Shown in pieces: positions 36,196 to 45,132 of a DNA stretch of 54,654 nt; the stretch's first letter is position 1; the number at the start of each line of letters is the position of its first letter. Where the stretch lies: positions 1 to 54,654 of the forward strand of contig JAQSWD010000065.1 in NCBI GenBank assembly GCA_029266835.1, in the 5' to 3' direction. Under the pieces are notes generated by a model. The model saw only the letters and a list, made by a program, of their open reading frames with translations. It was not told where the DNA came from and did not search any database. Source of the stretch: Steroidobacteraceae bacterium. Its GTDB lineage: Bacteria; Pseudomonadota; Gammaproteobacteria; Steroidobacterales; Steroidobacteraceae. A program made the translations under genes and the position numbers.

Positions 36196-37479
36196 CTACG
36201 GCTTGAACTCCGTATTCAACTTCTTCTTCACCGCCACGCCCTTGATCTTCACGTACTGCGGCAGGCCGTCCTTGTACGGCGGGTAGTCCTCACCGCCGAT
36301 CAGAGGCTGCAGATACGCCCGGCACTTTTCGGTGATGCCGAAGCCGTCTTCGGTGATGTAGTCGCGCGGCAATTTCTTTTCCACGTTGGCGACTTGGCTG
36401 AGCGGCACCGCGCCCACGACCCACTTATACGGCCTGGACTTCTTGCGGATGATGGTCGGCATCATCGCGTCCTTGCCGGCGACCGCGAGTTCCACCGCGG
36501 CCTTGCCCATGGCATAGGCCTGGGCCACGTCCACCTTCGAGGCCACGTGGCGCGACGCGCGCTGTAGATAGTCGGGCACCGCCCAGTGGTACTTGTAGCC
36601 ATGGGCTTCACGGACCATGTTGGCCACGACCGGCGCGACGCCGCCGAGCTGGGTGTGGCCGAAGGCGTCCTTGGTGCCGGCGTCGGCGAGGAACTTGCCG
36701 TCGGCGTCGTGCACACCCTCGGAGACGACGACCACGCAGTAGCCGACGCGAGTCACCACTTCCTTCACGCGCGCGAGGAATTTCTCCTTGTCGAAGGCGA
36801 TTTCCGGAAACAGGATGATGTGCGGCGCTTCATCGGGTCCCTTGCCCGCAAGGCCCGCGGCCGAAACGATCCAGCCCGCGTGGCGGCCCATCACCTCCAT
36901 GACGAACACCTTGGTGGAGGTCTTCGCCATCGAGGCCACGTCCAGCGCGGCTTCCTGCGTGGAGATGGCGATGTACTTGGCCACCGAGCCGAAGCCCGGC
37001 GTGCAATCGGTGTGCGGCAGGTCGTTGTCCACGGTCTTGGGCACGCCGACGCAGATCACGCGATGGCCGAGCTGGTCGCCGATCTGGGACACCTTGTTAG
37101 CGGTGTCCATCGAGTCGTTGCCACCGTTGTAGAAGAAGTAGCCGATATCGTGCGCCTTGAAGACTTCGATGAGGCGCTCGTACTTGGCGCGGTCTTGTTC
37201 CAGGCTCTTGAGCTTGTAGCGCGCGGAACCGAAGGCGCCGGCGGGCGTGTACTTCAGACCCTTGATGGTCGCCAGCGATTCCTTGCTCACGTCGATGAGG
37301 TCCTCGGTGAGCGCGCCAACGATGCCGTGACGGCCGGCATACACCTTGGCGATCTTCTTGGACTTCATCGCCGCCTCGATGACGCCCGCGGCGGAGGCGT
37401 TGATCACGGCCGAGACACCGCCCGATTGAGCATAAAACGCGTTCATGGGCTTCTGTTTCCTGGCGGCGGGGCGTGGCAT
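36196..37479 (-). CDS. pfp: pyrophosphate-dependent 6-phosphofructokinase
   Basis: 427 residues. It interconverts fructose 6-phosphate and fructose 1,6-bisphosphate with PPi. The phosphoryl-donor motif is GGNDS with Asp where ATP enzymes have GGDGS with Gly, and PKTVDNDL has Lys where ATP enzymes have Gly; both changes mark PPi use. MEVMGRHAGW is the sugar-phosphate site. The start is either ATG 37479 (GAGAG upstream) or ATG 37446, which gives the usual MNAFYAQSGG beginning. It is divergent from adk. The reaction is reversible, so it can serve glycolysis or gluconeogenesis. Confidence 0.93.
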   Translation of the reverse strand: MPRPAARKQKPMNAFYAQSGGVSAVINASAAGVIEAAMKSKKIAKVYAGRHGIVGALTEDLIDVSKESLATIKGLKYTPAGAFGSARYKLKSLEQDRAKYERLIEVFKAHDIGYFFYNGGNDSMDTANKVSQIGDQLGHRVICVGVPKTVDNDLPHTDCTPGFGSVAKYIAISTQEAALDVASMAKTSTKVFVMEVMGRHAGWIVSAAGLAGKGPDEAPHIILFPEIAFDKEKFLARVKEVVTRVGYCVVVVSEGVHDADGKFLADAGTKDAFGHTQLGGVAPVVANMVREAHGYKYHWAVPDYLQRASRHVASKVDVAQAYAMGKAAVELAVAGKDAMMPTIIRKKSRPYKWVVGAVPLSQVANVEKKLPRDYITEDGFGITEKCRAYLQPLIGGEDYPPYKDGLPQYVKIKGVAVKKKLNTEFKP

Positions 37480-37506
37480 AGGTTCTCTCGTATGTCTCGT
37501 TGTGTG

Positions 37507-37530
37507 TCCCGCCCGCGCGTTTGCGCGGGC
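37507..37530. repeat. 10-bp perfect GC-rich stem-loop in the pfp-adk divergent spacer
   Basis: Arms 37507-37516 and 37521-37530 are exact reverse complements around a 4-base loop. It sits 28 bp before the pfp ATG and 77 bp before the adk ATG. No T-run follows on either strand. It may affect leader folding of either transcript; nothing identifies a specific regulator. Confidence 0.5.
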
Positions 37531-37607
37531 GGAGTGGTTTGGGTAGTGTGCAGACCCGTCGAGGGGGTCCCCGTCCGGGTCAAAAAATCCAGGGTCAGAA
37601 ATCTAGC

Positions 37608-38510
37608 ATGCGCATCGTTCTCATGGGCGCGCCCGGTTCGGGCAAGGGCACTCAGGCCCAGCGTCTGGTCAAGCAGTTCTCCATTCCGCAGATCTCCACC
37701 GGGGACATCCTGCGCAAGCATCGCAGCGAAGGTACCGAGCTGGGCAAGCGCGCGGACGCCATCATGGCCAAGGGCCTGCTGGTCGACGACGCCACCATGC
37801 TGGAGATCATCCGCGACCGCGTGACGCAGCCGGACGCGCAGGACGGATTCATCCTCGACGGATTCCCGCGCACGCAGCCGCAGGCCGAAGGTCTGGCCGC
37901 GCTGATGCTCGAACTCGGCACGCCCCTCGACGCCGTGGTGCTGTTCGAAGTGGGCGACGCAGAGCTGGTGCGCCGCATTTCCGGCCGGCGCACCTGTTCG
38001 CTGTGCAACAAGGTGTTCAATGTGTACACCGCGCCGCCATCCTCGCCGGCTTCCGATTGCGTCGATGGCAGCACCGAACACCAGCTGTTCCAGCGCAAGG
38101 ACGATGAAGAAGGCACGGTGAAGGAACGACTGCGCGTGTACGCGGAGAAGACGCAGCCCGTCGTTTCTTACTACTTGCGCACGGGGCAACTGCGCACCGT
38201 CCGCGCCGAAGGCTCGCTCGAGGAAATCACCGAGCGCCTGCTGGCCGCGCTCGCCGAGGCGGTCGCGCCCGCTCCAGCGGTCACGGCGCCGAGAAAGGCC
38301 AGGAAGAAAGCGCCCGTGAAAAAGGCGGTCGCGCGCAAGCGCGTCGCACGCCGCGCGAAGCCCAAGGCGAAAGCGCGCGCGCGCCGCATCGTGCGGAAGT
38401 CCGCCGCCAAGCGCGCCGCGCCGAAGCGAAAAGTGGCCAAGCGCGTACGCGTGGCGCGCAAGAAGGCGCGCCCGACCGCGCGCCGAACGCGCGCGCGCCG
38501 CGGAAAGTAA
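37608..38510 (+). CDS. adk: adenylate kinase with long Lys/Arg-rich C-terminal tail
   Basis: 300 residues; normal bacterial enzymes are about 215-220. The kinase part is complete: P-loop GAPGSGKGTQ, DGFPRT, and a zinc-type LID with CSLCNKVF and a later Cys-Val-Asp (C-x2-C then C/D). It equilibrates ATP, AMP and ADP. From about residue 228 to the end is a tail rich in Ala, Lys and Arg (38 of 73 residues basic), resembling histone H1-like bacterial proteins. The tail is in frame and without internal stop. It could bind nucleic acid or ribosomes (inference). Start is the ATG directly before RIVLMGAPG. Confidence 0.94.
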   Translation: MRIVLMGAPGSGKGTQAQRLVKQFSIPQISTGDILRKHRSEGTELGKRADAIMAKGLLVDDATMLEIIRDRVTQPDAQDGFILDGFPRTQPQAEGLAALMLELGTPLDAVVLFEVGDAELVRRISGRRTCSLCNKVFNVYTAPPSSPASDCVDGSTEHQLFQRKDDEEGTVKERLRVYAEKTQPVVSYYLRTGQLRTVRAEGSLEEITERLLAALAEAVAPAPAVTAPRKARKKAPVKKAVARKRVARRAKPKAKARARRIVRKSAAKRAAPKRKVAKRVRVARKKARPTARRTRARRGK

Positions 38511-38553
38511 CCCCAGGAAGCGCCGCCGCCGAAGGCAGCCCGGCGCAGGCGGC

Positions 38554-39627
38554 CTAGATTGCGGCGAGCAGCTTTTCGCCGACCACACTGGCGCGCCAGC
38601 CTCGCAGCAGGCTCACGTCGCGTTTGCCCGCGGCGAGCTTTTCGAGTTCGCGGCGAGTGGCCAGCACTTCCGGGCTGATCTCCAACCCCTTCGCGGCCTC
38701 CGCGCAGGTTTCCGCCAGCCGCTTCACCAGCGCGACCTGCTCAGGGTCGGGCCTTTCGCGGCGTGGCAGCGGCGGCGGCGGATCGGAAATGCCGGATTGG
38801 CTGACCAGTTCGAGCAGTTCCTCGCCGGATTTGCGGACCACCGATTCCTGCATCTCGGGCAGCCCCGCGAGCGCCTCGGGCGAGCGTGGCAGCCGGATCA
38901 CGATTTCGCGCAGTACCAAGTCGTCGAGGATCCAGCCGCGCGGCCGATTACGTTCGATCGCGCGGCGCTCGCGCCAGGCGGCCAGTGACTTCGCCAGTTC
39001 GAGGCGGCCATCGTCGAGTCCCGGCAGACCCTTGATCTTGCGCCAGGCGTCTTCGGGATCGACGCGCAACGCATCGGCATTCGCCAGCGCCGCGAGCTCT
39101 TCCTCGAGCCAGGCTACCCGGCCCTTCGCCGCCAGCGTGTCTAACAAGCTGGCGCGCAGCGCGGTGAGATGACGTACGTCGTCCAGCGCGTATTCCTGCT
39201 GTTCGGGGCTCAGCGGCCGCCGCGACCAGTCGGTGCGGGTGTGCGCCTTCGGCAACTCGACGCCGAGCAGCCGCCGCGCGAGTTCGGCATAACCCACCTG
39301 CGCCGGATGACCGGCCAGCGCCGCGGCGATCTGCGTGTCGAACACCGGAGCCACCAGCCCGACCGCAGGCAGCAGCACTTCCAGGTCTTGCCGCGCGGCA
39401 TGCATCACCTTGATGGTGCCGGGCGAAGTGAGCAATGGCACCAGCGGGGAAAGATCCTGCAATGCCAGCGGATCGATGCATACGGGTTCTGCGCCGATGG
39501 CGATCTGCAGCAGGCAAAGTTCCGCGCGGTAGGTCTTCTCGCGCATGAATTCGGTATCGAGCGCAACGGCGGGCGCGCCCGCGGCGCGGGCCGCGAAGGC
39601 CGTCAGTGCATCGGCAGAGTCGATCAT
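38554..39627 (-). CDS. rnd: ribonuclease D
   Basis: 357 residues. RNase D is a 3'-5' exonuclease trimming tRNA precursors. The DEDD exonuclease domain has LDTEF (D and E), VMHAARQDLEVL and the YALDDVRHL motif with its Tyr and Asp; an HRDC-like helical domain follows from about 200, ending with GWRASVVGEKLL. ATG 39627 begins directly before the domain; the longer open frame is not needed. Convergent with adk, divergent from the membrane-protein gene at 39673. Confidence 0.94.
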   Translation of the reverse strand: MIDSADALTAFAARAAGAPAVALDTEFMREKTYRAELCLLQIAIGAEPVCIDPLALQDLSPLVPLLTSPGTIKVMHAARQDLEVLLPAVGLVAPVFDTQIAAALAGHPAQVGYAELARRLLGVELPKAHTRTDWSRRPLSPEQQEYALDDVRHLTALRASLLDTLAAKGRVAWLEEELAALANADALRVDPEDAWRKIKGLPGLDDGRLELAKSLAAWRERRAIERNRPRGWILDDLVLREIVIRLPRSPEALAGLPEMQESVVRKSGEELLELVSQSGISDPPPPLPRRERPDPEQVALVKRLAETCAEAAKGLEISPEVLATRRELEKLAAGKRDVSLLRGWRASVVGEKLLAAI

Positions 39628-39672
39628 CAAGGTCGTCTGGCTCCGGGTGACGTGTACAATCCGGGCCGCATT

Positions 39673-40236
39673 ATGCTTGCGAATCTCCGCGCATTGTTCG
39701 GCGTCGTCGTCGACATCGTACTGTTGCGTCGCGGGCCGGAGCACTTGCCGGCCTCGCCGGCGCTGCTCGGCATCGTCATCGGCATTTATCTCGCACTGTA
39801 CGTGTTGTTCACGGTGCTGATGCCCAATGCGCTGCCCAACTGGATGCTGTTCCTGGTCGCCACCACGGCATTCGTATTGCTCTGGTTCCGGATCAGCCTT
39901 GTCCTGGCGAAGAAGCCCGAGCGCTTCGTGCAGACATCGACGGCTTATTTCGCCGCCACCTCGCTGTTCCTGCCATTGCTGGTGCCGCTGGAGTCGGTCC
40001 TGCGGCCTTACCTGGCGAGCCAGGAAGCGATGCGGTCAGCGCCCGCGATGCTGGTGCTTTCCGGCGCGGCGATCGGCATCTGGGGGCTGGTGGTCCAGTC
40101 GCACGTCGTGCGCAATGCATTCGAGTGGAATCTGTTTCGCGGCATCCTGTTCATACTGGCCATGAATTTCCTGAGCGCTCTGATGCTAGGCCTGGTATTC
40201 GGTGTTCCCCAATCCGGCACGACCACCGGTCCCTGA
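39673..40236 (+). CDS. multi-pass membrane protein of unknown function
   Basis: 187 residues with about five hydrophobic helices (LLGIVIGIYLALYVLFTVLM, WMLFLVATTAFVLLWF, AMLVLSGAAIGIWGLVV, GILFILAMNFLSALMLGLVF). No charged catalytic motif is visible and I do not recognise the family. It ends 10 bp before mpl on the same strand, so it is likely cotranscribed with it. A TACAAT at 39655-39660 may be its -10, giving a leader of only about 6 bases. Confidence 0.75.
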   Translation: MLANLRALFGVVVDIVLLRRGPEHLPASPALLGIVIGIYLALYVLFTVLMPNALPNWMLFLVATTAFVLLWFRISLVLAKKPERFVQTSTAYFAATSLFLPLLVPLESVLRPYLASQEAMRSAPAMLVLSGAAIGIWGLVVQSHVVRNAFEWNLFRGILFILAMNFLSALMLGLVFGVPQSGTTTGP

Positions 40237-40246
40237 GGCGGAGTTC

Positions 40247-41632
40247 ATGCACGTCCACATTCTCGGAATCTGCGGCACTTTCATGGGTGGCATCGCCGCC
40301 ATCGCCAAGGCCGCCGGTCACCGTGTCACGGGGTCGGACAAGAACGTCTATCCACCGATGAGCACGCAGCTCGAGGCGCTGGGGATCGAGCTCATCCAGG
40401 GTTTCGATGCCGCGCAGCTCGAGCCGCGGCCCGATGTCGTGGTAGTGGGCAACGTGATGACGCGCGGCGCGCCCGTGATCGAAGCGCTGCTCGAAAGCGA
40501 CATCCCTTACACCTCGGGCCCGGAGTGGCTGGCCAGGGAAGTGCTCAGTGGCATGCACGTTCTCGGCGTGTCCGGCACGCATGGCAAGACCACCACTTCG
40601 AGCATCCTCGCCTGGATACTGGAATACGCGGGTCTGAATCCCGGCTTCCTGATCGGCGGAGTGCCCGGCAACTTTTCGGTGAGCGCGCGGCTGGGCGGCC
40701 GAAAGTACTTCGTGATCGAAGCGGACGAATACGACACGGCATTCTTCGACAAGCGCGCGAAGTTCGTGCACTACCACTCGCGCACCATCATTCTCAACAA
40801 TCTCGAATTCGACCACGCCGACATCTACGAGAACCTCGGCGCCATCCAGAAACAATTTCATCACCTGGTGCGCACCATTCCGGCCAGTGGGCGAATTCTC
40901 TGGAACGGCGCCGACGAGAACCTGAAGAAGACCCTGGCCATGGGCGTGTGGACACCGCGTGAAGCCTTCGCGCGCGAGGCGGGCGCCGATATCGGCTGGT
41001 CGCTGGATGTGCCCGAGGGCGGCGACTTCTCAAAGTTCGTGGTGCTGGAATCCGGCAAGCCCGCCGGCACCGTGAAGTGGGATCTGCTCGGCGCCCACAA
41101 TGCGGAGAACGCGTTGGCCGCGATCGGCGCCGCGCGCCACGCGGGTGTGCCGGTGGCGCAGTCCATCGCCGCGCTGGCGGAATTCAAAGGCGTCAAACGA
41201 CGCATGGAATTGCGTGGCGAAGCCCGGGGCATCGCCGTCTACGACGATTTCGCGCATCACCCCACGGCCATCGCGACCACGCTCGATGGTCTGCGGCGCA
41301 AGGTGGGAAGCCAGCGCATCGTCGCGGTGCTCGAGGCGCGCTCGGCCACCATGAAGATGGGCGTGCATCGCGACACGCTGGCGCCTTCGCTGGCCGTGGC
41401 CGATGCCGTCTGGATGTTCGCGCCACCCGATCTCGGGTGGGATGCCGGCGCGGTGGCTCGCGCCCTGGGTTCCAAAGGCCACGCGGCAACCACGCTGGAC
41501 GAACTGCTGAAGGGGTTGTTGGCCAGCGTGCGTGCCGGCGACCAGGTGCTCATCATGAGTAACGGCGGTTTCGGCGGCCTGCACGGCAAACTACTCGACG
41601 CCTTGTCAGGCGGAGAGGGTGCGAAGGCGTAA
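40247..41632 (+). CDS. mpl: UDP-N-acetylmuramate:L-alanyl-gamma-D-glutamyl-meso-diaminopimelate ligase
   Basis: 461 residues, matching the family. Mpl joins recycled murein tripeptide to UDP-MurNAc with ATP in the cytoplasm. Mur-ligase features: N-terminal HILGICGTFMGGIAAIAKA (characteristic of Mpl as against MurC), ATP loop GVSGTHGKTTT, EADEYDTAFFDKR, and AHNAENALAAIGAA. ATG 40247 has a GGAG sequence nearby. It implies meso-DAP peptidoglycan and wall recycling. Downstream, the LON-domain gene begins 5 bp after the stop. Confidence 0.95.
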   Translation: MHVHILGICGTFMGGIAAIAKAAGHRVTGSDKNVYPPMSTQLEALGIELIQGFDAAQLEPRPDVVVVGNVMTRGAPVIEALLESDIPYTSGPEWLAREVLSGMHVLGVSGTHGKTTTSSILAWILEYAGLNPGFLIGGVPGNFSVSARLGGRKYFVIEADEYDTAFFDKRAKFVHYHSRTIILNNLEFDHADIYENLGAIQKQFHHLVRTIPASGRILWNGADENLKKTLAMGVWTPREAFAREAGADIGWSLDVPEGGDFSKFVVLESGKPAGTVKWDLLGAHNAENALAAIGAARHAGVPVAQSIAALAEFKGVKRRMELRGEARGIAVYDDFAHHPTAIATTLDGLRRKVGSQRIVAVLEARSATMKMGVHRDTLAPSLAVADAVWMFAPPDLGWDAGAVARALGSKGHAATTLDELLKGLLASVRAGDQVLIMSNGGFGGLHGKLLDALSGGEGAKA

Positions 41633-41636
41633 GCGC

Positions 41637-42236
41637 GTGGCGGATAGCAGCGTCATTCCGTTGTTCCCGCTGCATATCGTGCTTTTTCCGGGCGGCCCGC
41701 TGCCGCTGCGCATCTTCGAGACGCGCTACACCGACATGGTGCGCCGCTGCGCGCGCGAACAATCACCCTTCGGGGTCGTGCTCATCGAAGAAGGCGAGGA
41801 GGCTGGCGAAGTGGCCAGCACCGCGATGGTCGGGTGCTCCGCGCGCATCGCGGATTTCCACACCCTGAAGGATGGACTGCTGGGCATCAGTTGCGTCGGC
41901 GAGCGCAAATTCCGCGTGGAGCGGACCTGGCGCGAACACGACGGGCTCAACATGGGCGAAGTCACCTGGCTGCCGGCAGAGCGCGAGCTGCCGTTGGCCA
42001 GCGAGTACTCGCGTCTCGGCGAGACATTGCGGCGCGCGCTCACGGAACTCGCCGACCATTACGAATACGTCGAGAAGAAGTTTGACGACTCGTCGTGGGT
42101 GGGCTCGCGGCTGGTCGAACTGATCCCGATGGACCCGGCTGACAAACAGGTATTGCTGGAGCTGAACGACCCCATCATGCGCCTGGACGCGCTGATGGGG
42201 CTGGTGCCGGGTGGGGAAAGTGGGGAAAAGGCGTGA
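41637..42236 (+). CDS. LON peptidase substrate-binding domain protein (no ATPase or peptidase)
   Basis: 199 residues from a GTG 5 bp after mpl (another GTG at 41619 would overlap mpl). The N-domain of Lon is seen in IPLFPLHIVLFPGGPLPLRI then FETRY, and GLLGISCVGERKF. The AAA+ and protease parts are absent, as in a stand-alone family of unknown role in protein quality control. The last ten residues VPGGESGEKA are encoded by one arm of a perfect 31-bp inverted repeat whose other arm encodes the same residues in the convergent gene. Confidence 0.9.
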   Translation: MADSSVIPLFPLHIVLFPGGPLPLRIFETRYTDMVRRCAREQSPFGVVLIEEGEEAGEVASTAMVGCSARIADFHTLKDGLLGISCVGERKFRVERTWREHDGLNMGEVTWLPAERELPLASEYSRLGETLRRALTELADHYEYVEKKFDDSSWVGSRLVELIPMDPADKQVLLELNDPIMRLDALMGLVPGGESGEKA

Positions 42237-42295
42237 TACGTCCGCAGGGACCGCGCTCTCAGCGCGCCTTTTCCCCACTTTCCCCACCCGGCACC
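42203..42295. repeat. 31-bp perfect inverted repeat across two convergent gene ends
   Basis: Arms 42203-42233 and 42265-42295 are exact reverse complements separated by 31 bases holding both stop codons. Each arm encodes VPGGESGEKA in its own gene. There is no T-run, so it is not a standard intrinsic terminator, although the transcript hairpin would be very stable. Confidence 0.95.
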
Positions 42296-43158
42296 CTGTA
42301 CCACCACCAGAGGGCCCAGCCGATCACGAAGGTCCAGGCGAGCACCATCCAGCCGATGAAGCCGTCGTAGTCGCTCATGAGCCAGGCCACGGGGCCGGAC
42401 TCACGCCGCTCCGACGTTTCGCGCACCACGGTGATGATGGCCACCCAGGCCGCGTGCAGACCGATGCAGGCGGCGACGTTGCCGGTCAGGTGCCGCGTCA
42501 CGCCTAACAAAACGCCGACCATGAACAGGCAGAGGAAGGCATCGAGGATCCCGAGCGGATTCGCGAAGCTGTCGAGCAGGCCCGACAACATGTCGAGTCC
42601 GCTGCCGGCGTTCACCTGGTCGGCCGGGATCCGCGTTTTGGCGAAAAAGTGCGTAGCCGCGTAGACCAGCGACACCAGCACGATCGCAAGCGTCGGCCCC
42701 GATTCCCGCGCGATGGCGCTGTGCATGACGCCGCGCAAGGCCGTCTCCTCGATGAGCGCGACCACGAGGCCGGTGACGCCGGCCATGGCCACGAGCTTGA
42801 CCCAGTCCGCCGCGTCCAGGTCCAGCCCGGGCTTCAGCACGCGCATGTCCAGCATCACCATGGTGGCCAGCACCGGCAGCATGAGCACGGCGCCCAGCAC
42901 CACGGCCTTCGCAAGCTCGGCGAAAAAAGAACGGGCCGGCACGCCGTACCCCAGGCTGACACGGTCGGTCGCCTTGAGCCTGCGGGCGATGAACAGGAAC
43001 CCGACGAGGAAGGTGAGCATCGCGATGCGGCTCGCGACGCGATGGAATTTCACTTCGAGTCCGGCCGATTGCAGCAACAGCCAGGCCGGATACGTGAATA
43101 CCGCGATGCCAGCCAGCGCCAGCGCGATCAGGCCGAGAAAAATCGCGAAGGCGCGCAT
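42259..43158 (-). CDS. CPBP family intramembrane glutamic endopeptidase (CAAX-protease-like)
   Basis: 299 residues with about eight membrane helices. The catalytic motifs of the ABI/CPBP family are present: EETALRG (paired Glu) at about residues 137-143, a later AATHF with its His, and an Asn/His pair near GNVAACIGLHAAW. Members cleave membrane peptides or act in bacteriocin immunity; the substrate here is unknown. It follows the TraB/GumN gene by 9 bp. Its C-terminal VPGGESGEKAR comes from the shared inverted repeat rather than from family conservation. Confidence 0.87.
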   Translation of the reverse strand: MRAFAIFLGLIALALAGIAVFTYPAWLLLQSAGLEVKFHRVASRIAMLTFLVGFLFIARRLKATDRVSLGYGVPARSFFAELAKAVVLGAVLMLPVLATMVMLDMRVLKPGLDLDAADWVKLVAMAGVTGLVVALIEETALRGVMHSAIARESGPTLAIVLVSLVYAATHFFAKTRIPADQVNAGSGLDMLSGLLDSFANPLGILDAFLCLFMVGVLLGVTRHLTGNVAACIGLHAAWVAIITVVRETSERRESGPVAWLMSDYDGFIGWMVLAWTFVIGWALWWWYRVPGGESGEKAR

Positions 43159-43167
43159 GGCAGGCGG

Positions 43168-44085
43168 TTAGTTGGACAGGGCGGGCGAGGCGGGCATGGG
43201 TACGGGCTTGAAGCCGCGCTTCTCGAGCAGCGCGAGCAGGCCGTCCTTGCCGACGTAGTGCAGCGTGCCCACCACCACCAGGTAATCCTGGTCGCTGCCG
43301 AGCAGCGCTTCGATCTTCGGCATCCACTGGTGATTGCGCACCACGAGCAGGGCGTCGTAGAGCGCGGGTGACTTGGCGCGTTCCTTGGCGAATTCCTTCT
43401 CCAGCGCCCGCAGGTTGCCGGTGCGCCAGGCGTCGATGAGCTTCGACAGGTCTTCGCCGAGATGCTCGGCGTCGTCGGTGGAGTCGAGCAGGAAGCGTGT
43501 CTGCTCCGGGAAGGAGCGGGCATCGAACACGCCTAACTGGTCGACGACGGTTTCCAGGCCTTCGACGGGCTTGCCGTCTTTTTTCGCGCGTTCGGTGATC
43601 TGCATGTCGATGCCGAGGTTCGAGTCGAAGCCCGTCTTGACCAGCGCGAACTGCGTGAGCACCAGTGCCGCGGCCCAGGGCTCGAGCTTGGTGATGGCCA
43701 TTTCGGGAATACCGAGATCGCCGGCCAGTCGGGAGACGCGCGCGTAATCCTTTTCACCCACCACGTCCATGAGCGACTGGTCCGTCGGCAAGGTGCCGTT
43801 GGCAGTGATGAACTGCACCGCCTCCAGCGGATCCATGTCGTCGAGATCGACTTCGAGCATCACCACCTGCGCGGCGTCGTAGGCGCGTTCGAGCTGCTCG
43901 GGGAAATGCGCGTGTTCCTTCGGCAGCGCATGCACCGAGCCGGCGAAGTACACGGTGTTGGTCCTGCCTTTCACGGTCCAGACTGAAGTCTCGCCGCGCG
44001 CGTGGGTCAGCGCGGCAAACGCGAGCAACAGCAGGCCCGCGAGGCCGCGCGTCAGGCCTCGCTGCAACGCTTCAGGAAGGGTCAT
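43168..44085 (-). CDS. TraB/GumN family protein
   Basis: 305 residues with a signal peptide ending near LTHARGE, so probably periplasmic or envelope-associated. The two short His motifs of the TraB/GumN fold are seen: FAGSVHALP near the N-terminus and VVGTLHYVGKDGLL near the C-terminus, along with a conserved acidic LEVDLDDMD. Related Tiki proteins are metal-dependent proteases, but activity of bacterial members is largely untested. Its ATG overlaps the cpdA stop (ATGA), and a CPBP protease gene follows. Confidence 0.88.
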   Translation of the reverse strand: MTLPEALQRGLTRGLAGLLLLAFAALTHARGETSVWTVKGRTNTVYFAGSVHALPKEHAHFPEQLERAYDAAQVVMLEVDLDDMDPLEAVQFITANGTLPTDQSLMDVVGEKDYARVSRLAGDLGIPEMAITKLEPWAAALVLTQFALVKTGFDSNLGIDMQITERAKKDGKPVEGLETVVDQLGVFDARSFPEQTRFLLDSTDDAEHLGEDLSKLIDAWRTGNLRALEKEFAKERAKSPALYDALLVVRNHQWMPKIEALLGSDQDYLVVVGTLHYVGKDGLLALLEKRGFKPVPMPASPALSN

Positions 44086-44849
44086 GCCACCGATTCTGCG
44101 GCAGTCAGGAAATGCACGCCAGTGTCGATCGCACCGTTGGAATGGAGCGTCAGCAGGCGATAGGCCGGCGGCAGGTTGTCGATGACAAAGTCATTCGAGC
44201 GCGGTTGGAACTGGGCACAGGTCGACGGTGTCGCCAGCAGCCGCACCCCGCGGCGCGCGCCTTCGAAGGCCTGGTGCACATGGCCCCAGACCACCGCCTT
44301 GACCTGTGGGTGGCTGTCGATCACCGACCAGAATTCATTGGCGTTGGAGAGCCCGACGGTGTCCAGCCAACGGCTGTTCATCGCGACCGGGTGGTGATGC
44401 AGGCAGACCATGGCGTGCCTCTGCCGCGCCATGCCCAGCTCCTCGTCGAGCTTGGTCAACTGCTCGATGGAGATGTGGCCGCCGGCCTGCTGGGGCACGA
44501 CGCTGTCCAGCAAAACGATGCGCCATGCGCCGATGTCGGCGGGCCCATCGAGATCGAAAGGGGCGCCCGTCAGCGCGGCGCGCATCTCGGGTACGAAATC
44601 GTGGTTGCCCGGAATGCACAATACGGGTTTGCCGAAGCGCGCGAACACGCGACGGAAATGTTCATAGCCGCCCGCGTCGTCCTGCACGAGATCGCCCGTG
44701 ACCAGGATGGCGTCGGCGATGGCGAGATGGCCCGACGCGTCCGCCAGCGTGCGTTCCAGCGTCTCGAAACTGTTCACGCCCCGCAGCGTGCCGTGCACAT
44801 CGCCGAACAGGTGCGGGTCGGTGAACTGGATGACTCGAATGGCGCTCAT
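44082..44849 (-). CDS. cpdA: 3',5'-cyclic-AMP phosphodiesterase / metallophosphoesterase
   Basis: 255 residues of the class III phosphodiesterase family, cytoplasmic. Two-metal motifs in order: TDPHLFG (D11, H13), TGDL (D53), PGNHD (N82, H83), a His-rich CLHHHPV, and WGHVHQ. The STCAQFQP segment is typical of CpdA. It would lower cAMP, although other cyclic or phosphate ester substrates are possible. First gene of a run cpdA-TraB/GumN-CPBP on the minus strand, joined by a 4-bp overlap and then a 9-bp gap. Confidence 0.88.
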   Translation of the reverse strand: MSAIRVIQFTDPHLFGDVHGTLRGVNSFETLERTLADASGHLAIADAILVTGDLVQDDAGGYEHFRRVFARFGKPVLCIPGNHDFVPEMRAALTGAPFDLDGPADIGAWRIVLLDSVVPQQAGGHISIEQLTKLDEELGMARQRHAMVCLHHHPVAMNSRWLDTVGLSNANEFWSVIDSHPQVKAVVWGHVHQAFEGARRGVRLLATPSTCAQFQPRSNDFVIDNLPPAYRLLTLHSNGAIDTGVHFLTAAESVA

Positions 44850-45132
44850 TCAATCGAACTCTACAAACATGCCGGAGCGCGGCGGGTGATCCACTTCACG
44901 GCCTCATCCATGGCGCCGCCGCGGGGTGAACCAGGTCGCAAACTACCCGGGGAAAATGTGAAGCCGCGTCGGTATATGGCGACCGAATCGCGGGCCGGAA
45001 ACATTGGTAAATCCATGTCGGAAAATTGGACCGCTAACATCGCCAATGGTGCCGTGGGGTCAGGTGCGGGGTCGCGAGCTGCGGTGTGGATCACGTGTAA
45101 GCCCTTTCCACAATTCTTGTACAGTTCACGAC

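Noticed and set aside
38511-38553. Terminator between adk and rnd
   Set aside because: The GC-rich repeats there pair only imperfectly and no T-run follows on either strand.
44850-45132. Possible small RNA or gene in the spacer between cpdA and the methyltransferase
   Set aside because: No hairpin-plus-T-run, no coding frame with a ribosome site and no recognisable RNA family; only a weak promoter-like TACAGT near the end.
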